Of a stretch of 64,000 nucleotides of DNA, positions 57,019-64,000 are shown in pieces (position 1 is the stretch's first letter; each line of letters opens with the position of its first letter). This stretch comes from Arthrobacter alpinus (GTDB lineage Bacteria > Actinomycetota > Actinomycetes > Actinomycetales > Micrococcaceae). Location: contig NZ_FNTV01000001.1 in assembly GCF_900105965.1 (NCBI RefSeq), forward strand, positions 1,984,001-2,048,000, in the 5' to 3' direction. Under the pieces are notes generated by a model, which saw only the letters and a program-made list of their open reading frames with translations, ran no database searches and was not told the origin of the DNA. A program made the translations under genes and the position numbers.

Positions 57019-58814
57019 CGGGGGACTCCCCCGGCGGGTTTTACGCTGACCTTGACGGTCTTCTCAATGATTGAACGAGTGTCAGAGACCTTGACGGTTA
57101 CGGTCCGAAAGCCGTTGGAGGAACCATCGTCGGTGTAGCTCAGCTCCCCATCCGGAGTGAACTTCACCTGCCCGGTTTCCTCGCCCGAGACGGCTCCCAC
57201 CAGAAAGATGCTGTCGCCGTCAGGATCGATCATGTCGGCCAGGACGTTTTGCGTAATGGTCTGGCCCTGCGCCACCACCATGGTGGTGGGGCGCAAGGAA
57301 ACGGGCTCGGCGTTTTCAGATTCCGGAACAACGCGCACACTCACGGCGCCTTGATCGGTGCCCCCGCGTCCGTCGTCGGCGGTATAGCCGAAGGATTCCG
57401 TGCCGGGCGCGGCATCCGCTGGGACCACCAGCTGAAGTCCGGTGCCGCCGTAAACGGTTTGCAGTTTGCCGGCTTTGATCTCGGCGGCGCTATCCCGGAC
57501 CGTCAGCACATCACCGTCGGGGTCTGAATCGTTGTAGAGGACCGGCAACAAGGTGGTGCTGCCGGCCCGTACACCAAATTGGTCCGGTTCGGCAATGGGC
57601 GGCCGGTTGGGTTTGGTACGGTCCGGCAAGGTGTTGACAACATTTGGGTCGGAAGAATCCTTATCGGCGTCGTCAGCCTTTTTCTGATCCACCGTGAGGT
57701 CGTCCCAGTTGTTTACCAACATCAAATTTTGGTTTACAAGCCACACGTTGCCGCCGGCCATGTCATTGAGCACCACGTTCTCGCGGTTCTTTCTAAAGAC
57801 CAGATCCGAGGCTGCAGTCGCCTTGGGAATGCTGACGGGCTTCGAGTCGCTCCCGGGGCAATGGAAAAGGTATTGGTTTGACCCGTTCCAGGCGGCATGG
57901 GCGCAGCCGTCTTGTTGCACGGGAGGGATGGGGCGCCCCAGCGAACCCGCGTCGACGCTCGTGGCGGCGCTGCCGTTGAGGGGTTGCAGGACCAGCGCGT
58001 TGCCGGTTTCCAGAGCCACGAAATCACCGGACTCGCTGCGCTGTTGCAGGCTGGCACCCTTCGCATCGGGCAGCGTGACCTTCTTGTTCCCGGGAAGGTA
58101 AACCGTCCCGGAATCCGGGTCCAGAACCACTGGTTTGTCTCCCACCAGGGTCAAAACCAGTTTGCCGGAGTTGGGCAGCCCCTCCACGGCCGATTCCTTG
58201 GCTTCAACCACCTTGCCGTCGGAGGCCACCTTCGCTTCGGTGACCACGGCGGAGCCGGGGTTGAGCACGAAAATCTGGCTCACGCCGTCGTGGGTTTCAA
58301 GGGCGACGGCGGAGCGGGCGTTGGTGATTTTCGTCAGGATTGGTTTGCTGGTTTTCTCATCGAACGAGGCGGTACCGGTAGTGGGGACAGCCCAGACTTT
58401 CCCGGCTGCCGGGTCGGTGATGACAGTGATGTCGCTGCCGAGGGAGACGGATTTGCTGCCGCCGAGGGCTGTGTCCTGGGTCAGCGCCATGCCTGGCACA
58501 TCAACCTGGTTTAGGAGTGTGCCGGATTCGGCGTCCATGAAGACTGTGCCCTTGTCCTGCAGAACATCGAAGCCGGGTGTGGTGGCCGTGAATCCGCCAT
58601 CAAGGACCTTTGAGGGGACGTTGAGGTGACCCACCATGTTCATGCTGCGATTGGTCACCCAGACGCTGCCGTCGTTGAGGTCAACATCGGCGGTGCTAAA
58701 CCCCGGATAGATGATGGCGCCGGCCACAACGGCCGATGCGATCACCACGGATCCGGTAACCCCCAGAAGCTTTTTCCCGCGCTGAGACGAACGAACAAGA
58801 CGTGGCAAAGCCAT
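56958..58814 (-). CDS. N-terminal portion of giant Ig-like/FN3 surface protein A
   Basis: A 618-residue frame. A short basic start and one hydrophobic helix (LLGVTGSVVIASAVVAGAII, about 16-35) make a signal anchor. An extracellular region of about 350 residues resembles a beta-propeller with short strands (DLNDGSVWVTN, PGNKKVTLPDAKGAS). A Pro-rich spacer and the first Ig-like repeats follow (YNDSDPDGDVLTV, MIDPDGDSIFLVGAVSG). After KPAGGVP the frame shifts and ends with about 18 unrelated residues. AAGGGG lies six bases before ATG 58814, next to a leader hairpin. It belongs with 52705-57018 as one interrupted gene, whose restored length would be about 2035 residues. Confidence 0.8.
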   Translation of the reverse strand: MALPRLVRSSQRGKKLLGVTGSVVIASAVVAGAIIYPGFSTADVDLNDGSVWVTNRSMNMVGHLNVPSKVLDGGFTATTPGFDVLQDKGTVFMDAESGTLLNQVDVPGMALTQDTALGGSKSVSLGSDITVITDPAAGKVWAVPTTGTASFDEKTSKPILTKITNARSAVALETHDGVSQIFVLNPGSAVVTEAKVASDGKVVEAKESAVEGLPNSGKLVLTLVGDKPVVLDPDSGTVYLPGNKKVTLPDAKGASLQQRSESGDFVALETGNALVLQPLNGSAATSVDAGSLGRPIPPVQQDGCAHAAWNGSNQYLFHCPGSDSKPVSIPKATAASDLVFRKNRENVVLNDMAGGNVWLVNQNLMLVNNWDDLTVDQKKADDADKDSSDPNVVNTLPDRTKPNRPPIAEPDQFGVRAGSTTLLPVLYNDSDPDGDVLTVRDSAAEIKAGKLQTVYGGTGLQLVVPADAAPGTESFGYTADDGRGGTDQGAVSVRVVPESENAEPVSLRPTTMVVAQGQTITQNVLADMIDPDGDSIFLVGAVSGEETGQVKFTPDGELSYTDDGSSNGFRTVTVKVSDTRSIIEKTVKVSVKPAGGVPRWPTPIICGWWWARTPLWLR

Positions 58815-58826
58815 TTAACACCCCTT

Positions 58827-58854
58827 GTTTGCATCCTTTTGAAGGGACGCAAAC
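58827..58854 (-). promoter_or_regulatory. Leader hairpin at the ribosome site of surface protein A
   Basis: Read on the minus strand, GTTTGCGTCC pairs with GGATGCAAAC around CTTCAAAA, with one G-T wobble. The stem ends two bases before the AAGGGG ribosome site. It could influence translation of the giant protein. I see no clear promoter in the rest of 58855-58993. Confidence 0.4.
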
Positions 58855-58993
58855 ATTCATTTAGATTCATGTTGCTTAGCCGGTTCGGCTACTTCCCCAG
58901 ACGGTGGCCCCAGCCATCGTTCCACTGAAAACTGTGCTACACGCATTACCGTGCTACCCAAAGTCTGCCGGAAAACCCGTCATTGGTGCAATG

Positions 58994-59029
58994 GGGAGCA
59001 CTCCCCACCCGATGGCGGGGAGTGCTCCC
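58994..59029. terminator. Hairpin downstream of surface protein B
   Basis: GGGAGCACTCCCC (58994-59006) pairs exactly with GGGGAGTGCTCCC (59017-59029). It lies seven bases after the stop of the giant gene B and before gene A on the same strand, so gene A may have its own promoter. The outer arms can alternatively fold on themselves (GGGAGCACTCCC is nearly self-complementary). Confidence 0.7.
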
Positions 59030-59035
59030 GTTGCG

Positions 59036-62000
59036 TTAGCAGCGGATGTTGCCGCCATCGCGGTCGCGGACATCTACCGTGTCCGGGCGTACCCATCGAT
59101 TTGTTTGCGGCCCCGTGGACATCTCGTACCAGTTGCTGTAGTAGCCGCTGCCACATCCTCTTACCTGCACCCAGCCGTCTGCCGTGTCCAGCCATTTGCC
59201 GCCAATATTGTTATTGCCGCCGGGTGACACAACATGGTCGCAGCGGGCCGGATTGGACTGGAAGTTGTTCGACTCTCCCGGCCCCTGCGTGCAGGAGTGC
59301 CAGGTGCCTGCCTTCACTTGGACTTCCGTGACGGGAGGTGCCGGAGGCGGCGGTGCAGAACCTGCATGTGAGGTTGCTGAACCTGCCGCGCCACAACCAC
59401 CGGCGTTGCACGCCCGCACGCTCAGCGAGGCCCCGTCGTTATAGCCGGACGTGCCGGTGGAATAGCTCATGGCCATGCCACGGTTCTCCCAACCCGCGCC
59501 GTTGAGGCTGCTTTCGTAGCGAGTAATGGCGCTGCCGTTGTTGTTTGCAGCTGACCACGTCCACCGAACCGTCTTGTCTCCCTGACCTGCGGTGCTCCCA
59601 TTCACCGAAGTCTGCAGTGGCACCCCATACGGGGTAACAGTTGCGGATGCGCCGGAGGAATCACCAACGGAACTTTGCGAACCAGTGCTGGCGCGGGCCC
59701 GGACCGTGGCGTAGACACCGGCCCCGTTGGGCGAGGCCAGCTTGACCCCTGACGGGACACCGCATTGCTCGGCACCCGCGGTGGAGAGCTTCACGCAATA
59801 GGTGGCCTCATTGGCCGCGTAGCCCTTCAGTTGAGCCTGCGTCAATGGCGTGTAGCCAACAATGACGTAACCGCCGGCTCCGCCCTGGTCAGTGATCTGA
59901 ATGCTCGGTGCACCCATCGTGTCCACCTTGCCCACGGCTCGCTGCGGAGTTGAGGACGGACTGGACGCACCCGTTCCTGCCTTGTTCGTGGCCGTCACGG
60001 CAAAGGTGTACGGCTCCGTGGAGTTGTTCACAGTCACCGTCTGGCCATTGGCTGTTGGCGTATACGTTCGCGGAGCCTCGCCACCACCGCTTTGCGTGAG
60101 GGTGTACTTGGTCACCGGGGCGCCGTTGTTGAACGGCACATTCCATTGGACTCCGATTTGGTTTTGGCTGCCAACCTGCTCCAGTACTTGCACCGTGGGC
60201 GCTGCGGGAGCTGATGGGACGCCTGCGGGGATCACTGACGCCGAATACGGGCTCCACTCGGATGGTTTTGGCGCCTTGTTGATGGCCTGAACGCGGAATT
60301 GGTACTCGGTGCCGTTCTCCAGGCCCGGCCAGATCAGGGAATTGCCGGTAACCCCGGCCTTCTGCCCATTCTGACCTGCCGGCGCAGGTGAAATCTCAAC
60401 ATTGAACTTCGTTACCGGGGTGAATTCACCCACGGGGGTGACCCATTCAACCGTCACAGCCTTGTCACCGAAGGTGGTTGTTGGGGCTGCCGGTGTGTCA
60501 GGAATCCTGTCCGGCATGGCCGTGGCCGACGCGGGCGATGCCGCCGAGGTGGCCACGGCGTTGGTGGCGGTCACGGTGAACTTGTACTCTGTCGCGTTGG
60601 TCAGCCCCGTGACGGTGCACGTGTTGGTTGCACAGTCCTGAGAGCCACCGGTCCAGTTCACCGTGTACTTGGTGATGGGAGAACCATTGTCGGCCGGCGG
60701 ATCCCAAGTCAGCAGAACGGCTTTATCCTTTTCCTCAACAACCTGAGGCTTGGTGGGCGCGTCCGGCTTGCCCTTGATGACAATCCGGATCCTGCCGGTG
60801 GCGTGCCGGCTTGCATCCTTGGTCTTGTCTTCCACGGTGTAACGCACCACAACGGTGCCCTTATAGTCGTCATTGCTATTGACGGTAACTGAGCTGGCCG
60901 TATGGGTGACAGATATTCCGGCGCTGCCGGTCTCTGTCATGGTGTCCACAACCTGCAAGGGGGTGTCCGGGAACGGGTTGACATCGTTCTTGAGCACGTC
61001 AACAACCTCAGCCCTTCCCGCATGTGCTTCAAGGACCACGTCCTCGTTGGCTACAGGTTGGGGCTTCGATGTTGACGTCGCGCGAAGAACAACCTCGGCC
61101 ACCACGGGCTCGTTGGTGCCGTCGCTGACACTGAGTTGCACAGTTGCCTGCTCCCCCACCTTGGTGCCGTCACGTTGCGACACGGTCAAGACAGTGCCGG
61201 AGAAGGACACCTCAAAATTGCCGGGCTGGTTGCCAACCATGGCGTACTTGAACTTCTCCTTGTCACCTGGATCAATATCGAAGGCCAGCGGGCCAACATC
61301 CACTGTTGCCTTCTCCTGCTGCGGGACCTCCAGCGAGGACCCGGTAAAGGTTGGCGGGGTGTTCTTCTTCTCTTCAGGCTTGTCTTTGTCGTCCTTCTTG
61401 GCGGCCGGGGCCGGATCCACCAAGGTCATGACTGTCAAGGTGGATTTTAGACCGGCAGGATCGTCAGGGCCCGAACCATCAGTCACCTCAAAAGTGATGG
61501 AACCGGGGCCATAAAACTTGATGTCGGAGGCATAGTTAACGCCTTCCCCGTCACCAACAATGACATTGTCCTTGCCGGCGCCGACAAAGGAAATCTTTGA
61601 GGCCTCGGTCAACCGTGGTGTCCGGCCTTCCCTGACCTGGACGTAGTCGGCGAGTTTCATGACGGCACTCTCACCGGCTGTCATACGGATGACCTCGGTG
61701 CTCTTGAGTACCGGATACTGCTTGTCTTGTCCCGGAACCCAAATGACAGCGGTGGACGTCAGCCCGTCCTGGTCCGTGACGGTATAGGGAATCATCTGCT
61801 CCTGCGGGGCCAAGACAATTCGGACGGTCCCGCCCGCGGTGACGGATGCCGACTCACTGTTCCTGCCAGCCACGGCCTCGATGCTGACCTTGAGATCCTC
61901 GGTCACGCCGTCGGGATCTGCATCATTGTCCAACACGGGAACATCAACAGTATTCTTGCCAAGCATTTGCTTCACCGTGACGCGATCGTCACGCGCGATG

Positions 62001-64000
62001 GGTGCCTTTAGTGCCGCATCCGGGGTCACCGTCATGCGTACATTGCCGGTGGCCTGCGCGCCGAATTTGTCCGCAATCGTGTACATCATGGTGGCGATGC
62101 CGGGCTCCATGGGCGAGGTCAGGAGCAATTTCCCCTTGTCGGTGACCGTTGGCTGCATCTCCTCCGGCCCCAGGAACGCTTCCTTGACCAAGCCCAGCTG
62201 TCCGCCGTCGGGGTCCGAATCATTCAACAAGACATCCAGGGCCACCTTGCGGCCCGGACGCAGGGTGATGTAGTCATCCTCGGTCACGGGCGGGTGGTTG
62301 ACAGCCAGGGGCGGGGCGATGCCAACGTCAACCCTGGCCGTGGCTTCGGCGCCGAGCCGGTCACGAACCCGGTAGGTGAAGGAATCGGTCCCGGCGGAGC
62401 TGCCACCTGCCGTGTAGTAGATAAAGCCGTTGCCTGTTTCGGCGGTACCCAGGCCCGGACCTTCATCAACGCCCACCAATTCCACGGAGTCTCCCTCAGG
62501 GTCAATGCCATTGAGGGGCACGGCAATCCGAACCTGATCTCCGGCAATAACCCGGCCCGTGAGGTTTTTCGGGGCAGGTGGCAGGTTGTGCTCGGGATCG
62601 GCCGCCACAATGGTGATGGTGACCTGGGCCGAGTTGAACTGGCCGGTGCTGTTGGCTACCTTGTACACACCCTGGACCGTCTTGGCCGTGGGCCCGGCAA
62701 TAAAGCGCAGCTGATTCTGATCGGTGAACAGCTTGCCCAGTGACTCATCCGGCGATTCCACCACCACGGGAGATTTCAACACCTCACCATTAGGGTCGGT
62801 GTCGTTTTCCAAAACCGGAATGCTCACCACGTCGCCAGCGCGCACAATGGCGGTATCGGGCTCCACCCGGGGTGGCATTAATTTATCCGGGGCCGGAATA
62901 CGGACCACGGAGATCTCGCCCGTGGCATTCCCGGCGCCGTTCGAGATGGTGTATTTAATGCCAATCTTGTCCTTCAAACCACGGACGTCCGTCAACTTGA
63001 TGATGTTGCGCTCAATGATGGTGGCGGAGACGGGCGAGCCCGGCGGCAGTTCCACGGACTGAATGACCAGCACGCCGCCGGCAGGATCGGAGTCATTGCC
63101 CAAGACATCGACCAGGGCTGAACCACCCGAGGGCAGCATGACCAGGTCCTTGACAGCAACGGGAAGCCCCTGTGAGTCGGCGTCCACCACCTGAACACGA
63201 ATCAAACCACTGGCGCTCATGGGCCCGTTGGTGACCTGGTATTCAAGATAGACAGCCCCGGCCGCGGTGGAGGTAAAGGTGACGGTGCCATTGTCAGCGA
63301 TCTCCGAAACCGTGGCGTTGGGAGCCTTTGAAACACTGGCCAGCCGCAACTTCCCACCGGCCGGATCCTGGTCGTTCTTCAAAGGGGCAAGAACCACCGG
63401 CTGCCCCACCACTGCCTTGAAGAAATCGGCGTTGGCCACCGGCGGAACACCACCGGCAGGCAAGACGTTGACCTTGATCTTTTTCTCCGTGATGTCGCGG
63501 CCGTCGGAAACTGAGACCGTCATGGTCTTCATCCCGATGCTTTCCCCGTCATCGGTGTAGCTGAGCTCTCCGTCGGGGGTGGATTTGATGACGGCCGAGC
63601 CATCGTCTGAGACTGCACCAATGAGGTAGATGTCATCGCCGTCCGGATCGATCCAATCGGTCAGGACGTTTTGGCGCATGGTCTGGCCCTGTTCCACAAC
63701 CAGTGTGGAGTCCCGCATGGTGTGCGGCGCCGTATTTTCGCTCTCCGGAACCACACGCAAATTCACCGAAGCCTGCGAAGTGCCGCCGCGGCCGTCGTTG
63801 ACCGAATATGTGAATTGTCCGGCTCCAGCCGCCGTGTCCGGGACGGCGATCTGCAGGCCGGTTCCTTCATAAATGGAAGCTACCGCTCCCACAACAGGTT
63901 CGTCGGCGGGAGGCTCCACCGTGAGCACGTCACCGTCCGGGTCGGAGTCGTTGAACAGGACCGGCAGGATCGTGGTCCGCCCAGCCCTGACACCAAAGGA
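59036..64000 (-). CDS. Giant Ig-like/FN3 surface protein B (5' end beyond the window)
   Basis: The frame is open through base 64000. The residues before the GTG at 63928 (FGVRAGRTTILPVLFNDSDP) match protein A, so the start lies outside. About 1650 residues are visible: about nine or ten cadherin/Ig-like repeats with NDSDPDGG-like signatures, a Lys/Asp-rich insertion (KKDDKDKPEEKKN), and four or five FN3-like domains (DKAVLLTWDPPADNGSPITKYTV, QIGVQWNVPFNNGAPVTKYTL). A C-terminal tip follows, with cysteines and WVQVRGCGSGYYSNWYEMS. It is colinear with protein A apart from the tip, so the pair arose by tandem duplication. No LPXTG sorting signal or C-terminal helix is seen; anchoring is expected at the unseen N-terminus. 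Confidence 0.88.
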   Translation of the reverse strand, partial: SFGVRAGRTTILPVLFNDSDPDGDVLTVEPPADEPVVGAVASIYEGTGLQIAVPDTAAGAGQFTYSVNDGRGGTSQASVNLRVVPESENTAPHTMRDSTLVVEQGQTMRQNVLTDWIDPDGDDIYLIGAVSDDGSAVIKSTPDGELSYTDDGESIGMKTMTVSVSDGRDITEKKIKVNVLPAGGVPPVANADFFKAVVGQPVVLAPLKNDQDPAGGKLRLASVSKAPNATVSEIADNGTVTFTSTAAGAVYLEYQVTNGPMSASGLIRVQVVDADSQGLPVAVKDLVMLPSGGSALVDVLGNDSDPAGGVLVIQSVELPPGSPVSATIIERNIIKLTDVRGLKDKIGIKYTISNGAGNATGEISVVRIPAPDKLMPPRVEPDTAIVRAGDVVSIPVLENDTDPNGEVLKSPVVVESPDESLGKLFTDQNQLRFIAGPTAKTVQGVYKVANSTGQFNSAQVTITIVAADPEHNLPPAPKNLTGRVIAGDQVRIAVPLNGIDPEGDSVELVGVDEGPGLGTAETGNGFIYYTAGGSSAGTDSFTYRVRDRLGAEATARVDVGIAPPLAVNHPPVTEDDYITLRPGRKVALDVLLNDSDPDGGQLGLVKEAFLGPEEMQPTVTDKGKLLLTSPMEPGIATMMYTIADKFGAQATGNVRMTVTPDAALKAPIARDDRVTVKQMLGKNTVDVPVLDNDADPDGVTEDLKVSIEAVAGRNSESASVTAGGTVRIVLAPQEQMIPYTVTDQDGLTSTAVIWVPGQDKQYPVLKSTEVIRMTAGESAVMKLADYVQVREGRTPRLTEASKISFVGAGKDNVIVGDGEGVNYASDIKFYGPGSITFEVTDGSGPDDPAGLKSTLTVMTLVDPAPAAKKDDKDKPEEKKNTPPTFTGSSLEVPQQEKATVDVGPLAFDIDPGDKEKFKYAMVGNQPGNFEVSFSGTVLTVSQRDGTKVGEQATVQLSVSDGTNEPVVAEVVLRATSTSKPQPVANEDVVLEAHAGRAEVVDVLKNDVNPFPDTPLQVVDTMTETGSAGISVTHTASSVTVNSNDDYKGTVVVRYTVEDKTKDASRHATGRIRIVIKGKPDAPTKPQVVEEKDKAVLLTWDPPADNGSPITKYTVNWTGGSQDCATNTCTVTGLTNATEYKFTVTATNAVATSAASPASATAMPDRIPDTPAAPTTTFGDKAVTVEWVTPVGEFTPVTKFNVEISPAPAGQNGQKAGVTGNSLIWPGLENGTEYQFRVQAINKAPKPSEWSPYSASVIPAGVPSAPAAPTVQVLEQVGSQNQIGVQWNVPFNNGAPVTKYTLTQSGGGEAPRTYTPTANGQTVTVNNSTEPYTFAVTATNKAGTGASSPSSTPQRAVGKVDTMGAPSIQITDQGGAGGYVIVGYTPLTQAQLKGYAANEATYCVKLSTAGAEQCGVPSGVKLASPNGAGVYATVRARASTGSQSSVGDSSGASATVTPYGVPLQTSVNGSTAGQGDKTVRWTWSAANNNGSAITRYESSLNGAGWENRGMAMSYSTGTSGYNDGASLSVRACNAGGCGAAGSATSHAGSAPPPPAPPVTEVQVKAGTWHSCTQGPGESNNFQSNPARCDHVVSPGGNNNIGGKWLDTADGWVQVRGCGSGYYSNWYEMSTGPQTNRWVRPDTVDVRDRDGGNIRC

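Noticed and set aside
52705..58814. Two independent genes in place of one frameshifted gene
   Set aside because: The downstream frame lacks any export signal, and the junction matches an uninterrupted stretch in the adjacent paralogue.

Overview
The window is high-GC, densely packed chromosomal DNA that reads as a member of the Micrococcaceae (Arthrobacter-like Actinobacteria). The signs are an actinobacterial-type NAD-dependent DNA ligase, a polyphosphate glucokinase, Tat/lipobox sugar-binding proteins, GatCAB, and a WXG100/FHA-FtsK gene pair. This assignment is by recognition of protein families, not by database search. I see no rRNA, tRNA, CRISPR array, insertion sequence or prophage.

Layout. 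(1) 1-6.5 kb: the 3' part of a secreted GH101-type glycosidase with NPCBM domains, then hutI (histidine degradation), a LysE-type exporter, a copper-type formylglycine-generating enzyme and a PP2C-like protein. (2) 6.6-10.1 kb: the threonine-to-glycine operon tdh-kbl with a divergent LysR regulator and an inverted-repeat operator between them. (3) 10.2-16.4 kb: a carbohydrate ABC importer of the LplA/B/C type, followed on the same strand by a LacI regulator and a Gfo/Idh/MocA dehydrogenase. (4) 16.7-20.1 kb: gatC-gatA-gatB (tRNA-dependent amidotransferase). (5) 20.2-25.2 kb: assorted genes (LssY-C membrane protein, RidA-like, GNAT, DUF559/AbiEi-like, CoA-transferase family III). (6) 25.3-32.5 kb: a ROK repressor divergent from an oligosaccharide importer, a GH13 alpha-glucosidase and polyphosphate glucokinase. 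Import, hydrolysis and ATP-sparing phosphorylation of glucose are therefore encoded together. (7) 32.5-35.7 kb: ligA and an inositol-monophosphatase-family gene.

(8) 35.8-64.0 kb, all on the minus strand, is the remarkable part. Reading in the transcription direction there are two tandem giant surface proteins (cadherin/Ig-like repeats, then FN3 repeats, then a Cys-containing tip), a MoxR AAA+ ATPase, a DUF58 protein, a membrane transglutaminase-like protein whose catalytic Cys and Asp are replaced, a zinc-ribbon/RDD/FHA protein, a PP2C phosphatase, an acidic zinc-ribbon/FHA protein, a Ser/Thr kinase with an extracellular domain, a small FHA-like/winged-helix-like protein, an EssC/EccC-type FHA-FtsK ATPase, and a WXG100 protein. 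Most neighbours from DUF58 to the FtsK gene overlap by 4-8 bases. The kinase/FN3/AAA/DUF58/transglutaminase core resembles the PFNA cluster described in bifidobacteria. Here it is physically fused to a minimal type VII-like secretion pair. The first full giant gene (52705-58814) carries an apparent one-base frameshift in a short G tract.

Intergenic DNA is rich in strong palindromes. Several share ends or cores with one another although their remaining sequence differs.
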